Assembly: GCA_017882555.1 (NCBI GenBank)
Contig: JADGPH010000142.1
Coordinates: 1 to 20,160 of the forward strand
Reading direction: 5' to 3'
DNA: 20,160 nucleotides
DNA from: Thermoleophilia bacterium
GTDB taxonomy: Bacteria > Actinomycetota > Thermoleophilia > Miltoncostaeales > Miltoncostaeaceae
Made by a program: the position numbers and the translations under genes
The notes under the pieces: model-generated
The model's input: the letters and a program-made list of their open reading frames with translations, nothing else
Told to the model about the DNA's origin: nothing
Databases searched by the model: none
Shown: positions 1 through 9,450 of the stretch, piece by piece
Position numbering within the stretch: the stretch's first letter is position 1
How the letters are laid out: each line of letters opens with the position of its first letter

Positions 1-1347
1 GGCGAGTTGTTGCCGCGGATGTACCCGCCAGCCACGATGGACGCCTTTGCCAGCCTCAAGCGCGCGCTTGACCCAGAGGGGCTCCTGAATCCCGGTGTGC
101 TCGTCTTTCCTGACCGGCTCGACTCGGGCCTGCGCATCATGGAAGCGCCGATCCGTCCCAAGATCGCCACCAACCTGTCGTTTGGGCGCGAACGTGGCAT
201 CGCCCGGGCCGCGGAGGCCTGCAACGGCAACGGGGCCTGTCGGAGCCACCAGGGCACGATGTGCCCGAGCTTCCAGGCCCTCGGCGACGAACGCCACTCG
301 ACCAGAGGGCGAGCGGTCTTGTTGCGTGCGGCGATCGAGGGGCGCCTCGACGGTGGACTGGCGAACGACGACCTTCACGACGCACTGGATCTGTGTCTGG
401 GCTGTAAGGCGTGCGCGGCCGAGTGCCCGGCCGCCGTCGATATGGCGCGCCTGAAGATCGAGGCGCTCGATCACCGCCACCAACGCGATGGAGTCCCCGT
501 GCGGGCCCGCGCCTTCGGCGCCACCCACACATTGCTGGCGGCGGGTTCCCGCGTGCCGGCGCTTGCGCGCGTCGGAACCCGCGTGGCCGGCCTCGTGCTC
601 GGCCGCCGTCCTCCGTCGCCCGTACGGGCCTGGAACCCGCCGCGGGCGGGCGCCGAGCGTCCCGATGTCGCGCTGATGATGGACACCTTCACGCGGTACT
701 TGCACCCCGAGGTGGGCGCTGCGGCGATCGCGGTCCTGGAAGCGACCGGGTCCCGCGTTGCCGTCGTCGACCCCGGGTGCTGCGGACGCCCGCTGCTCTC
801 CCAGGGGCGCGTCGATGCCGCCCGCAAGCGCCTGCGCGGCGCCTTGGACCGCCTTGCACCCTACGCGATCGAGGGAATCCCGATCGTCACCCTGGAGCCC
901 TCGTGCTGGTCCATGCTGACCGACGATGCGGGTTCGTTGGTCGATGACCTGCGTGTCGGACCGGTTGCCGAGGCCATCGAGACCTTTGAGCAGGCGGTGC
1001 TCCGTATCGGGGTCCCGGCGCTGCGCCCGCGCCACGCCAACGCCGTCGTCCACTGCCATTGCCATGAGGCCGCGACCGGTGGCGCGAATCGCCTGCTCGA
1101 GCTCGTACGCTGCGTTCCCGGACTCGTCGCCACCGCGTCGGGGGCGGGGTGCTGCGGCATGGCCGGGGCATTCGGCTACGCGCACCCAGAACTCTCGCGT
1201 CAGATCGCCGCCGACCGGCTCGTGCCGGCGGCCCGCGCCGGTGATCTGGTGATCGCCCACGGCTCGTCGTGCCGACAGCAGGTGATCGAACTTGCCGACC
1301 GACCCGCAATCCATCCGGCGGTGCTGCTCGCCCAGCAGTTGGCCTGA
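1..1347 (+). CDS. FAD-linked oxidase / Fe-S dehydrogenase (partial, 5' end outside window)
   Basis: The reading frame is open at base 1, so this is the C-terminal part of a larger protein. The first 30 residues, ending LDPEGLLNPG, look like the end of an FAD-linked oxidase C-terminal domain. Next comes a cysteine cluster (about residues 72, 78 and 86, counting from the TTG at 7), then a ferredoxin-like C-x2-C-x2-C-x3-CP cluster at 130-140. Two CCG-type domains follow, with DPGCCG near 256 and GAGCCG near 380, plus EPSC (297-300) and HGSSC (418-422). This order matches the one-chain D-2-hydroxyacid dehydrogenases of the YdiJ/GlcD-GlcF fusion type, which oxidise a hydroxyacid such as D-lactate, glycolate or D-2-hydroxyglutarate and pass electrons through Fe-S clusters to a membrane acceptor. 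The exact substrate cannot be told from the sequence. The gene is convergent with fusA and has no visible functional link to it. Confidence 0.85.
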   Translation, partial: GELLPRMYPPATMDAFASLKRALDPEGLLNPGVLVFPDRLDSGLRIMEAPIRPKIATNLSFGRERGIARAAEACNGNGACRSHQGTMCPSFQALGDERHSTRGRAVLLRAAIEGRLDGGLANDDLHDALDLCLGCKACAAECPAAVDMARLKIEALDHRHQRDGVPVRARAFGATHTLLAAGSRVPALARVGTRVAGLVLGRRPPSPVRAWNPPRAGAERPDVALMMDTFTRYLHPEVGAAAIAVLEATGSRVAVVDPGCCGRPLLSQGRVDAARKRLRGALDRLAPYAIEGIPIVTLEPSCWSMLTDDAGSLVDDLRVGPVAEAIETFEQAVLRIGVPALRPRHANAVVHCHCHEAATGGANRLLELVRCVPGLVATASGAGCCGMAGAFGYAHPELSRQIAADRLVPAARAGDLVIAHGSSCRQQVIELADRPAIHPAVLLAQQLA

Positions 1348-1385
1348 GCGGGGGACCCCCGGCAGATCGGCGCTGGGAGCAGCGC

Positions 1386-1424
1386 ATAAAAAAAGGGCCC
1401 CGCGCACCGCGCGAGGCCCTTTGA
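1386..1424 (-). terminator. Intrinsic terminator after fusA, shared between convergent genes
   Basis: An 8-bp stem (AAAGGGCC at 1392-1399 with GGCCCTTT at 1415-1422) continues, after one mismatch, into a 5-bp CGCGC/GCGCG stem with an ACC loop. Seven A's at 1388-1394 on the plus strand give a U-run on the minus-strand transcript, so the hairpin works best for the fusA operon. The plus-strand side has only three T's but may also help end the dehydrogenase transcript. Confidence 0.85.
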
Positions 1425-1458
1425 GATGCTGCCGGCACCGCGCCAACGCTGCTGCACC

Positions 1459-3558
1459 CTAGTGCGAGGCGCCAACCTTCTGCTGAATCTCTTGGGCGAT
1501 GTGCGTCGGCACGTCGGAGTACCGCTCGAACTGCATGGTGAAGGTCGCGCGACCCTGGGTCGCCGACCGCACCGACGTCGCGTACCCGAACATCTCCGAC
1601 AGCGGGACGCTGGCGGTGACCACCTCGAGCCCGCCGGGGCGCGGCTCGGTGCCACCAATGCGACCACGGCGCCGCGTCAGATCACCCACGACCGTCCCGA
1701 CGAACTCCTTCGGCGCGACAACCTCGACGGCCATCATCGGCTCGAGGATCACCGGGCTGGCACGCCTGACAGCTTCCTTGAGCGCCATCGACCCGGCGAT
1801 CTTGAAGGCCATCTCCGACGAGTCCACATCATGGTAGGACCCATCGATCAACTGGACTTTCACGTCGACGATCGGATAGCCGGCGAGTACACCACCCTCA
1901 AGGGCTTCGCGGATACCCGCATTCACCGCCGGGACGTATTCCTTGGGAATCGACCCACCGACGATCTTGCTCTCGAATAGGTAGCCCGCCCCGGATTCGT
2001 TGGGCTCGATCGAGATGTAGACGTGACCGAACTGACCACGACCACCGGTTTGACGCACGAAGCGACCTTCGACCTTGTCGACCCGCTTGCGGACCGTCTC
2101 GCGGTAGGCCACCTGCGGGGCGCCGACGTTCGCATCCACGCTGAACTCACGCATCAGACGATCGACGATGATCTCGAGGTGTAGCTCGCCCATACCGGAG
2201 ATGATGGTCTGGCCGGTCTCGTCATCGGTGCGCACGCGGAAGGTCGGATCCTCATCCGACAGACGTCCGAGCGCCGCGCCGAGCTTCTCCTGGTCCTGCT
2301 TGGTCTTCGGCTCGATCGCCAGACCAATCACCGGCTCCGGAAACGTCATCTGCTCCAGCACGATCTGCGCGTGCGGATCACACAAGGTGTCACCGGTTGT
2401 GGTGCTCTTGAGGCCCACGGCGGCAACGATGTCGCCTGCGCCCACCGAATCCACATCTTCCCGGTGATTGGCGTGCATCATCAGCAGACGACCGACGCGC
2501 TCCTTGCGGTCCTTGGTGGCGTTGACCACACCCGCACCGGACTCGATCGAGCCGGAGTAGACCCGCAGGTAGGTCAGACGACCGACGTACGGGTCGCTCA
2601 TCACCTTGAACGCGAGAGCGGCAAACGGCGCGGACTCGCTCGCCTCACGTGTGATGTGCTCGTCTTCGTGGCCCGGAACGATGCCCTCGGCCGCGGGCAC
2701 ATCGAGCGGCGACGGCAGGTAGTCCACCACGGCGTCCAGCAGCGGCTGCACGCCCTTGTTCTTGAACGATGAACCGCAGAGCACCGGGGTGACCGTCGCG
2801 GCCAGCACGGCCTTGCGCAATGCCGCCGAGAGACGTTGGGCGCTGATCTCTTCGCCCTCGAGGTAGGCCTCGGCCAAGGTGTCGTCGCTGTCGGCGACGG
2901 CCTCGACCAACTTCTCGCGCGCGGCGCGCGCGGCGGCCTCGTACTGGGCGGGGACGGCTGACCTTTCCTGGATGGTCCCGAGGTCGTCGGAGTAGATGAC
3001 CGCTTCGAGTTTGACCAAGTCGATCAGACCGATAAATTCGGACTCCGCGCCGATCGGCAATTGGATCGGTATCGCGTTGGCACCCAGACGATCAACCATG
3101 GTCTGCACGGCCTTGGTGAAGTCCGCACCGATGCGGTCCATCTTGTTCACGTAGGCGATCCGAGGAACGCCGTACCGGTCGGCCTGACGCCACACGGTCT
3201 CGCTCTGCGGTTCCACACCAGCGACCGAGTCGAACAGGGCCACCGCCCCGTCGAGCACACGCAGTGAGCGCTCGACCTCGATGGTGAAGTCGACGTGACC
3301 GGGGGTGTCGATGATGTTGATGCGGTGGTCGTTCCAAAAGCAGGTGGTGGCGGCGCTGGTGATGGTGATGCCGCGCTCTTGCTCCTGGGCCATCCAGTCC
3401 ATCGTGGCCCCGCCCTCGTGCACCTCACCCATCCGGTGCACACGGCCGGTGTAGTAGAGAATCCGCTCCGTCGTGGTCGTCTTACCGGCATCAATGTGGG
3501 CCATGATGCCGATGTTGCGTACCCGCTCAAGCGGTGTGCGCTTCATCGCCGTCGACAA
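1459..3558 (-). CDS. fusA: Translation elongation factor G
   Basis: EF-G is the GTPase that drives ribosomal translocation and, with RRF, ribosome recycling. The 699-residue product has the usual length. GTPase motifs are clear: AHIDAGKTT (20-28), RGITI (62-66), DTPGH (84-88) and NKMD (138-141), and the C-terminal two thirds reads as the normal EF-G domains II-V. I chose the TTG start at 3558 because AAGGAG lies 7 bases upstream; the in-frame ATG four codons later (3546) would be 19 bases from that site. It is the last gene of rpsL-rpsG-fusA, 104 bases after rpsG, with a terminator behind it. No tuf gene follows directly, unlike the classical str operon. Confidence 0.98.
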   Translation of the reverse strand: MSTAMKRTPLERVRNIGIMAHIDAGKTTTTERILYYTGRVHRMGEVHEGGATMDWMAQEQERGITITSAATTCFWNDHRINIIDTPGHVDFTIEVERSLRVLDGAVALFDSVAGVEPQSETVWRQADRYGVPRIAYVNKMDRIGADFTKAVQTMVDRLGANAIPIQLPIGAESEFIGLIDLVKLEAVIYSDDLGTIQERSAVPAQYEAAARAAREKLVEAVADSDDTLAEAYLEGEEISAQRLSAALRKAVLAATVTPVLCGSSFKNKGVQPLLDAVVDYLPSPLDVPAAEGIVPGHEDEHITREASESAPFAALAFKVMSDPYVGRLTYLRVYSGSIESGAGVVNATKDRKERVGRLLMMHANHREDVDSVGAGDIVAAVGLKSTTTGDTLCDPHAQIVLEQMTFPEPVIGLAIEPKTKQDQEKLGAALGRLSDEDPTFRVRTDDETGQTIISGMGELHLEIIVDRLMREFSVDANVGAPQVAYRETVRKRVDKVEGRFVRQTGGRGQFGHVYISIEPNESGAGYLFESKIVGGSIPKEYVPAVNAGIREALEGGVLAGYPIVDVKVQLIDGSYHDVDSSEMAFKIAGSMALKEAVRRASPVILEPMMAVEVVAPKEFVGTVVGDLTRRRGRIGGTEPRPGGLEVVTASVPLSEMFGYATSVRSATQGRATFTMQFERYSDVPTHIAQEIQQKVGASH

Positions 3559-3565
3559 GAGTGAT

Positions 3566-3571
3566 CTCCTT
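3566..3571 (-). promoter_or_regulatory. Ribosome binding site selecting the TTG start of fusA
   Basis: AAGGAG on the minus strand, 7 bases before TTG at 3558. The spacing is ideal for TTG and poor (19 bases) for the downstream ATG at 3546, so it decides the start. Confidence 0.75.
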
Positions 3572-3585
3572 ACGTCTCAACTCGA

Positions 3586-3607
3586 GCGTGCGCCCGTAGG
3601 CGCACGC
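3586..3607 (-). other. Hairpin in the rpsG-fusA spacer
   Basis: A perfect 9-bp stem (GCGTGCGCC at 3586-3594 with GGCGCACGC at 3599-3607) has a 4-base loop and lies 14 bases upstream of the fusA Shine-Dalgarno. There is no U-run after it, so it is more likely an mRNA processing or stability element than a terminator. Its function is not known. Confidence 0.5.
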
Positions 3608-3662
3608 ATCACATCTACCGAAATTGCCATCCCTACGCGGTGCGAACCGGCGGGACTACGCG

Positions 3663-4133
3663 CTACCAGCGGTAGTGCGCAAACGCCTTGTTCGCCTGGG
3701 CCATGCGGTAGATGTCGTCCTTCCGCTTAAACGCCCCGCCCTGTGAACCCAGCGCGTCGAGCAGCTCGTTGGCCAAGCGCTCGCTCATCTGCTTCTCACG
3801 GCGGTCCCGCGAGAACCCGACGATCCAGCGCACCGCGAGCGTCCGACCGCGGCGCGGCTGGACCTCGAGCGGCACCTGGTACGTGGCACCACCGACGCGG
3901 CGGGACTTGACCTCGAGCATCGGGGTCACGTTGCGAATCGCCTCTTCGGTGACCTGGACCGGATCACGACCCGTGCGATCGCGGATCCGATCAAGCGCGC
4001 CGTAGACGATGTGCTCGGCGACTGACTTCTTTCCGTCCTTGAGCACCTTGTTGATGAGCTGCGTCACCAAGGCGCTGTGATAGACGGGGTCCGGTTCAAG
4101 CGGACGGACGGTAACTACTGCGCGACGTGGCAT
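3663..4133 (-). CDS. rpsG: 30S ribosomal protein S7
   Basis: S7 is a primary 16S rRNA-binding protein that nucleates assembly of the 30S head and lies near the exit site. The 156-residue length is exactly that of most bacterial S7 proteins. The N-terminus MPRRAVV and the segments [20 protein letters not shown] and [15 protein letters not shown] are family hallmarks. It starts at ATG 4133, only 3 bases after the rpsL stop, so it is very likely translationally coupled to rpsL. I see no strong Shine-Dalgarno of its own. In many bacteria S7 represses its own operon at the rpsL-rpsG junction; the 3-base junction here leaves no room for the E. coli-style intercistronic site. Confidence 0.97.
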   Translation of the reverse strand: MPRRAVVTVRPLEPDPVYHSALVTQLINKVLKDGKKSVAEHIVYGALDRIRDRTGRDPVQVTEEAIRNVTPMLEVKSRRVGGATYQVPLEVQPRRGRTLAVRWIVGFSRDRREKQMSERLANELLDALGSQGGAFKRKDDIYRMAQANKAFAHYRW

Positions 4134-4136
4134 GGG

Positions 4137-4508
4137 CTACTTTGGGGTCTTGGCGCCGTACTTCGAGCGCGCTTTTCGACGATTTGCGACACCAGCGGCA
4201 TCGAGTGCAGCGCGGATCACCTTGTACCGCACACCCGGAAGATCCTTCACACGACCGCCACGAACCAGAACCACCGAGTGCTCTTGGAGGTTGTGGCCCT
4301 CACCGGGGATGTAGGTCGTGACCTCCACCCCGTTGGTCAACCGCACACGGCAGACCTTGCGAAGCGCCGAATTCGGCTTCTTCGGCGTGGTGGTGTAGAC
4401 ACGGGTGCAGACGCCGCGCTTCTGGGGCGCACCCCGGAGTGCCGGCGTCGAGGTCTTGGACGTCTTGGGCGTCCGACCCTTGCGGACGAGCTGGTTAATC
4501 GTTGGCAC
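4137..4508 (-). CDS. rpsL: 30S ribosomal protein S12
   Basis: S12 sits at the decoding centre and controls accuracy; changes in it give streptomycin resistance. The protein of 123 residues begins [12 protein letters not shown] when read from GTG at 4508, matching the universal S12 N-terminus. AAAAGG lies 5 bases upstream. The frame is open further 5' to 4547, but those 13 extra residues are not part of the family. The sensitive-type lysines are kept in [11 protein letters not shown] and [10 protein letters not shown], so no streptomycin-resistance substitution is visible. First gene of the str group, followed after 3 bases by rpsG. Confidence 0.96.
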   Translation of the reverse strand: MPTINQLVRKGRTPKTSKTSTPALRGAPQKRGVCTRVYTTTPKKPNSALRKVCRVRLTNGVEVTTYIPGEGHNLQEHSVVLVRGGRVKDLPGVRYKVIRAALDAAGVANRRKARSKYGAKTPK

Positions 4509-4513
4509 GAGCA

Positions 4514-4519
4514 CCTTTT
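4514..4519 (-). promoter_or_regulatory. Ribosome binding site selecting the GTG start of rpsL
   Basis: AAAAGG on the minus strand, 5 bases before GTG at 4508. Together with the conserved [11 protein letters not shown]-terminus it rules out the longer 136-residue reading. Confidence 0.65.
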
Positions 4520-4699
4520 GTCGCGTTGAAAACGAGTGCGTGGTCAACCGCCCGGTGCGAGCGGCTTGGGGACGTTAGCACACACCGAGGTGCCAGATCG
4601 GCCCACGCAGCGACGATCTGGGCGGGCGAGCCTCGCGTTCGGAGCGGGCGCGGTAACACGTCATCGAGCACGTCGGACAAGGGTCCGCCGTGTGGCCAG

Positions 4700-4735
4700 A
4701 ATTGTACCGCGACATGACGATGCCCCGGTACAATT
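4700..4735 (-). promoter_or_regulatory. Candidate rpsL promoter with a mirrored TACAAT box
   Basis: The 240-base gap between rpsL and rpoC holds a perfect 10-bp inverted repeat, AATTGTACCG at 4700-4709 and CGGTACAATT at 4726-4735. On the minus strand, TACAAT at 4701-4706 is a good -10 box and would start a leader of about 185 bases before rpsL. The second copy gives the same box on the plus strand, facing rpoC. I see no convincing -35 at 16-18 bases for either. It could instead be an operator or the stem of an RNA hairpin. Confidence 0.4.
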
Positions 4736-4744
4736 TTCAACCTT

Positions 4745-4783
4745 TGCGGCGTGCTGAACCGCTGTGCGGTTCAGCACGCCGCA
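4745..4783 (-). terminator. Long hairpin directly after rpoC
   Basis: A perfect 18-bp stem with a 3-base loop (TGT) begins 4 bases after the rpoC stop: TGCGGCGTGCTGAACCGC pairs with 4766-4783. It is followed on the minus strand by AAGGTTGAAAATTG rather than a U-run. This suits a U-less, actinobacterial-type terminator or a 3' end stabiliser for the rpoBC mRNA, and it separates rpoBC from the str group. Confidence 0.65.
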
Positions 4784-4787
4784 GGTC

Positions 4788-7700
4788 TCACTCGCCCTCG
4801 GGTGTCTCTGGCTCGAAGTGGTAGGTGCCACTGTCGTCACCGATCGCGGGAAGCGCGAAATCATCATCGTCGAAGTCCGTGTACGGCGTATCCAGATCGA
4901 AGTCGAGCAGCGCAGGTGCACGCTGCGCCGATTCGATCTCGAGCTGGCGATAGTGGCGCAAACCGGTCGCTGCCGGGATGAGCTTGCCGATGATCACGTT
5001 CTCCTTCAAACCGCGCAGACGATCGATCTTCCCTTCGAGTGCGGCATCCGTGAGGACCTTGGTGGTCTCCTGGAACGACGCAGCCGACAGGAACGACTCC
5101 GTGGCAAGCGACGCCTTGGTGATCCCCAAGATCAGCGGCTCGTACGAGGCCTGGGCATCGTCGACTTCGCGCTCGAGGTCAACGTCGGTGCCCGTCCACT
5201 CGCCGGCCTCGCGCTGGGCCAGCAGTTGCTCGAAGCGCTCGCGCGCGGCGCGTGCGTTCTCGCGGAAGAGCACCGGCTTGTCGACCAGCCCGCCCGGGAG
5301 GAAGTTTGTGATCCCCGAGTCCTCGATACGCACCTTGCGCAGCATCTGGCGCACGATGATCTCGATGTGCTTGTCGTTGATGTCCACACCCTGGGACCGG
5401 TACACGTTCTGCACCTCGCGCACGAGGTACAGCTCGGTCTTGGTCGAGCGGTCGCGGTGGGCGCCCACGGGCAGCAAGAACCGACCAGGGACGACCTCCA
5501 TGCCCTTCTCGATGTGGGGCTCGGGGCGATCGGCAGGCAAGCGCAGCAAGCGCTCGCTGGTGCCGGCCTCGGTGACCACATCAATCCGGATCCACTGTTC
5601 GGTGCTGCCCTTGGGAGCCCGTTCGCGGGTGATCTTGCTCGCGGTACCCAGCACGCCCAACGCCACACCGGACGTCGCGGCGAGGATGTCGGCCGGGAAG
5701 GCCGACCCGAGGGTCAACAGCGACCCAGCGGTCACCCATGCACCGTCAGTAACGGTGATCTGGGTGCGCTTGGGAACGTTGTAGACGTGCTCGCGGACCG
5801 GCTGGCGGGTTGCGCCCGTACCGGCATCATCGACGGGAATGTATTCCGGCTCGACCAGCACCAAGTGCGCAGCGCCGGGGCGGGTCTCGTCGTCTTCGAT
5901 GCGGACCCAGCCGTCGACCTTCGCAACGTGCGCGAGGGCCTTTGGCTTCCGGGCCTCAAACAGTTCGACGATACGCGGCAGACCGTGGGTGATATCGGCC
6001 CCGGCCACACCGCCGGTGTGGAAGGTCCGCATGGTGAGCTGCGTGCCGGGCTCGCCAATCGACTGGGCGGCAATGATGCCGACCGCGTCACCGGTCTCGC
6101 ACAGGCGACCCGAGGCGGGGTTCCGGCCGTAGCAGTTGCCGCACACACCGAAGTCACTGCGGCACTTGAGCGGTGAGCGCATCACGGCGATCGCGTTCCG
6201 GGGGTTCCCGTGCTTGTCGCGGCACGCCGTGCTGATGTCCTGGACCATTTCGTTGGTGACCAGGGTGCCCGAGTGCTCTTCCTCGTCGTCATTGAGCAGA
6301 CGGGGATCGACGATGACCTCGCCGGTCACCGCATCCACGACCGGACCGAGCAACAGACGCCCGCCGAGGCTCAGGTTGATGCTCCCGTCCCGGAAGATCG
6401 GCACGTCGATACCGTCGGTCGTCCCACAATCGTGCTCGCGAACGATCATGTCCTGGGAGACGTCGACCAGGCGACGCGTCAGGTAGCCCGAGTCCGCGGT
6501 CTTCAGGGCGGTGTCGGCCAGACCCTTGCGCGCCCCGTGGGTCGAGATGAAGTACTCGAGCACCGAGAGCCCTTCCATGAAGTTGCTCTTGATCGGGCGC
6601 TCGATCGTCTCACCCTTCGGGTTATTCATCAGGCCACGCATGCCGGCCAGCTGGCGGATCTGCTTAAACGACCCTCGCGCTCCACTGTTGGCCATCATGT
6701 AGATGGGGTTCAGGCGGAACAGGTGGGCTTCCATCGCCTTGGCAACCTCGTCCGTGGCACGGTCCCAGAGCGAGACCACTGCTTCGTGGCGCTCTTCGAC
6801 GCTCATCTCGCCGCGGTTGAAGTAGCTCTCGACCTCTTCGACCTCGCGGTCGTACTTCTCGAGGATCTCAGCCTTGTTCGGCGGAACGACGATGTCGTTC
6901 TTGCTGATGGTGATCCCCGAGTCACTCGAGTAGCGGAATCCGAGACGCTTGAAGGTGTCGAGCACCATCGAGACGATCGTCGGTCCGTAGAGGTTGACCA
7001 TCTCCTCGATCAGATCCGTGACCTCACGCTTGGTGAAGATCCGGTTCGTCCGCGGGAAGCGGTGCTCGTCGGTTGCGGCTTCCGGGTACACGTCGATGAG
7101 GTCGGTCTCGATCTCGTGGTTGAACACGATGCGACCCGCGGTCGTGATCTCCGTGATCCCGCGACCGCGATCGCGCAGCTGGATGACCGATTGCAGCGGC
7201 ACCTGACGGTGCTCGAGCGAGCTGAGAACGTCTTCGATGTCACCAAAGGCAGGAACGCGCTCGGGCAGCCCGGACCGCGTAAACGGATCGGTGCTCCAGC
7301 CGTCGTTTTCGGGGAAGCGGCGCTCGTCGCCCTCAAAGCGTGCTTCATGGCCCTTGGGCAAGACCCACTTGCGCGTCTTTGGATCGACCAGCTCGACCAG
7401 CTCCTTGGCGAAGCTGCCCTCGCTCGACCCGATCGGTCGGATGTCGACCGATCGACAGTAGGTCAGGTAGTACAGCCCCAAGACCATGTCCTGACTGGGC
7501 ACCGCAATCGGTCGGCCGTGAGCCGGCGAGAGGATGTTGTTGGCCGAGAGCATCAGGATCCGGGCTTCGGTCTGAGCTTCGACCGACAGCGGCAAGTGCA
7601 CCGCCATCTGGTCGCCGTCAAAGTCGGCATTGAATGCGGTGCAGACCAGCGGGTGGATTTGGATGGCCTTGCCCTCGACGAGCACCGGCTCAAAGGCCTG

Positions 7701-9347
7701 GATACCCAGTCGGTGGAGCGTCGGCGCGCGGTTCAGCAGCACCGGGTGCTCCTGGATGACCTCTTCCAGTACGTCCCAGACCTCGGGCACCATCGCATCG
7801 ACCAACTTCTTGGCGGCCTTGATGTTCATGACTTGCTTGCGCTCGACCAAACGACTCATGATGAACGGCTTAAAGAGCTCAAGCGCCATCAGCTTCGGCA
7901 AGCCGCACTGGTGCAGGCGCAACTCCGGCCCGGCCACGATGACCGAACGACCCGAGTAGTCGACGCGCTTCCCGAGCAGGTTCTGCCGGAAACGCCCCTG
8001 CTTGCCCTTGAGCATGTCCGAGAGCGACTTGAGCGGGCGGTTGCCCGGACCCGTCACCGCGCGGCCGCGGCGGCCGTTGTCGAACAGCGCGTCAACGGCT
8101 TCCTGGAGCATCCGCTTCTCGTTGTTGACGATGATCTCGGGGGCGCCCAAGTCGAGGAGCCGCTTGAGGCGGTTGTTCCGGTTGATCACGCGGCGGTAGA
8201 GGTCGTTGAGGTCGCTGGTCGCAAAGCGGCCACCGTCGAGCTGGACCATTGGGCGAAGCTCAGGCGGGATGACCGGCACGGACTCGAGCACCATCCACTC
8301 CGGGCGGTTCTCACTGCGCCGGAACGCCGACATGACCTTGAGCCGCTTAAGGGCACGGGCTTGGCGCTGCCCCTTGGAGGTCTGGATCGTCTCGCGCAGG
8401 AACTCGACCTCGAGCTCGAGGTCGATGACCGCAAGCAGATCCCGAATCGCCGCGGCGCCCATGCCGCCGCGGAAGTACTCGCCAAACCCAAACGACGAGG
8501 CAAACCGGTCGCGCATCTCCCGGAACAGCTGCTCGTCGGTCTCGATCTGACGCGGACGCATGTCTTTGAAGGTGATCCATGCCCGCTGCAGGCGATCGAT
8601 GGCCTCCTCGGTGTACCGCTCGATGTCCTTGATCGAGAGATCGGTCTCGCGCCGCAGCTCGGTCTCTGCCTGGCGCTTGTCAGCGTCGGTCAGCACGCGC
8701 TTGGCGGAGCGGTCCTCAGAGGTCCGGTCGCGTTCAAGGTCGTCGAGCCAGTAGAAGTCTTCGTCGGTGAAGGCCTCGGTCCCGCCCTCCCCGCGCAGCC
8801 ACGCCGAACGGCGCTCGAGACGCTCCTGCAACTCCAGCACGCGCTCTTCGCGGTCCAGGGTGTACTGGTCCAGCGCCTCGTTGATCTTCTCTTGAAGGGT
8901 GTCGAGATCCTCGGCACGCTTGTCCTCGTCGACCCAGGTGACGATCGAGGCGGCGTAGTAGAGCACCTTCTCGAGTTCCTTGGGAGCGATATCGAGCATG
9001 TAGCCGATGCGGCTGGGGACGCCCTTGAAGAACCAGATGTGCGACACCGGTGCCGCGAGGTCGATGTGCCCCATGCGCTCACGACGCACCTTGGCACGCG
9101 TGACCTCCACCCCGCAGCGCTCGCAGATGATGCCCTTGTAGCGGACGCGCTTGTACTTGCCGCAGTAGCACTCCCAGTCCTTGGTCGGACCGAAGATCTT
9201 CTCGCAGAACAGCCCATCCTTCTCGGGCTTCAGCGTGCGGTAGTTGATGGTCTCGGGCTTTGTGACCTCGCCCGATGACCATTGGCGAATCTGCTTCGGC
9301 GAAGCTAGGCCGATGGAGATGGTGTCGAAGTTATTGATATCGATCAC
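4788..9347 (-). CDS. rpoC: DNA-directed RNA polymerase subunit beta'
   Basis: Catalytic subunit of RNA polymerase. Read from GTG at 9347 the protein is 1519 residues and begins [23 protein letters not shown] lies 9 bases upstream; the frame is open to 9647 but that part overlaps rpoB and is not RpoC-like. Visible parts: N-terminal zinc site C60-x-C62...C75-x2-C78; an actinobacterial-type coiled-coil region at about 140-335; catalytic NADFDGDQ (573-580, Mg-binding D575, D577, D579); trigger loop and following helix at about 903-963; second zinc site C974, C1062, C1069, C1072; the segment [18 protein letters not shown]; and a very acidic C-terminal tail. It is roughly 200 residues longer than the M. 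tuberculosis protein as I remember it. It follows rpoB after 103 bases that hold two hairpins. Confidence 0.98.
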   Translation of the reverse strand: MIDINNFDTISIGLASPKQIRQWSSGEVTKPETINYRTLKPEKDGLFCEKIFGPTKDWECYCGKYKRVRYKGIICERCGVEVTRAKVRRERMGHIDLAAPVSHIWFFKGVPSRIGYMLDIAPKELEKVLYYAASIVTWVDEDKRAEDLDTLQEKINEALDQYTLDREERVLELQERLERRSAWLRGEGGTEAFTDEDFYWLDDLERDRTSEDRSAKRVLTDADKRQAETELRRETDLSIKDIERYTEEAIDRLQRAWITFKDMRPRQIETDEQLFREMRDRFASSFGFGEYFRGGMGAAAIRDLLAVIDLELEVEFLRETIQTSKGQRQARALKRLKVMSAFRRSENRPEWMVLESVPVIPPELRPMVQLDGGRFATSDLNDLYRRVINRNNRLKRLLDLGAPEIIVNNEKRMLQEAVDALFDNGRRGRAVTGPGNRPLKSLSDMLKGKQGRFRQNLLGKRVDYSGRSVIVAGPELRLHQCGLPKLMALELFKPFIMSRLVERKQVMNIKAAKKLVDAMVPEVWDVLEEVIQEHPVLLNRAPTLHRLGIQAFEPVLVEGKAIQIHPLVCTAFNADFDGDQMAVHLPLSVEAQTEARILMLSANNILSPAHGRPIAVPSQDMVLGLYYLTYCRSVDIRPIGSSEGSFAKELVELVDPKTRKWVLPKGHEARFEGDERRFPENDGWSTDPFTRSGLPERVPAFGDIEDVLSSLEHRQVPLQSVIQLRDRGRGITEITTAGRIVFNHEIETDLIDVYPEAATDEHRFPRTNRIFTKREVTDLIEEMVNLYGPTIVSMVLDTFKRLGFRYSSDSGITISKNDIVVPPNKAEILEKYDREVEEVESYFNRGEMSVEERHEAVVSLWDRATDEVAKAMEAHLFRLNPIYMMANSGARGSFKQIRQLAGMRGLMNNPKGETIERPIKSNFMEGLSVLEYFISTHGARKGLADTALKTADSGYLTRRLVDVSQDMIVREHDCGTTDGIDVPIFRDGSINLSLGGRLLLGPVVDAVTGEVIVDPRLLNDDEEEHSGTLVTNEMVQDISTACRDKHGNPRNAIAVMRSPLKCRSDFGVCGNCYGRNPASGRLCETGDAVGIIAAQSIGEPGTQLTMRTFHTGGVAGADITHGLPRIVELFEARKPKALAHVAKVDGWVRIEDDETRPGAAHLVLVEPEYIPVDDAGTGATRQPVREHVYNVPKRTQITVTDGAWVTAGSLLTLGSAFPADILAATSGVALGVLGTASKITRERAPKGSTEQWIRIDVVTEAGTSERLLRLPADRPEPHIEKGMEVVPGRFLLPVGAHRDRSTKTELYLVREVQNVYRSQGVDINDKHIEIIVRQMLRKVRIEDSGITNFLPGGLVDKPVLFRENARAARERFEQLLAQREAGEWTGTDVDLEREVDDAQASYEPLILGITKASLATESFLSAASFQETTKVLTDAALEGKIDRLRGLKENVIIGKLIPAATGLRHYRQLEIESAQRAPALLDFDLDTPYTDFDDDDFALPAIGDDSGTYHFEPETPEGE

Positions 9348-9372
9348 GTGTGCTTGCTCCTCATTGCGACGG

Positions 9373-9391
9373 GCGGTACGACTCGTACCGC
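9373..9391 (-). other. Hairpin in the rpoB-rpoC spacer, upstream of the rpoC ribosome binding site
   Basis: GCGGTACG at 9373-9380 pairs with CGTACCGC at 9384-9391 around a 3-base loop. It lies 10 bases upstream of the rpoC Shine-Dalgarno (9357-9362). Spacer hairpins of this kind can mark RNase processing sites; no such role can be shown here. Confidence 0.45.
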
Positions 9392-9413
9392 TCGAGGTTG
9401 CATCCCCGGAATC

Positions 9414-9446
9414 AGCCCCGGAACGCGCGGCGCGCGCCCCGGGGCT
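9414..9446 (-). other. Hairpin directly after rpoB
   Basis: AGCCCCGG at 9414-9421 pairs with CCGGGGCT at 9439-9446, leaving a 17-base GC-rich interior. It starts 4 bases after the rpoB stop, the same distance as the hairpin after rpoC. There is no U-run. It may be a partial terminator or a processing signal that sets the rpoB:rpoC ratio. Confidence 0.45.
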
Positions 9447-9450
9447 CCCG

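Noticed and set aside
4509..4547. A longer S12 starting at 4547
   Set aside because: The 13 extra residues are foreign to S12, and AAAAGG is placed for the GTG at 4508.
4764..6176. A 470-codon open frame on the plus strand
   Set aside because: Antisense to the 3' end of rpoC, which is fully conserved in its own frame; no independent support.
6210..9278. A 1022-codon open frame on the plus strand
   Set aside because: It lies wholly antisense to rpoC and arises from GC-rich third positions; the protein has no family features and no ribosome binding site.
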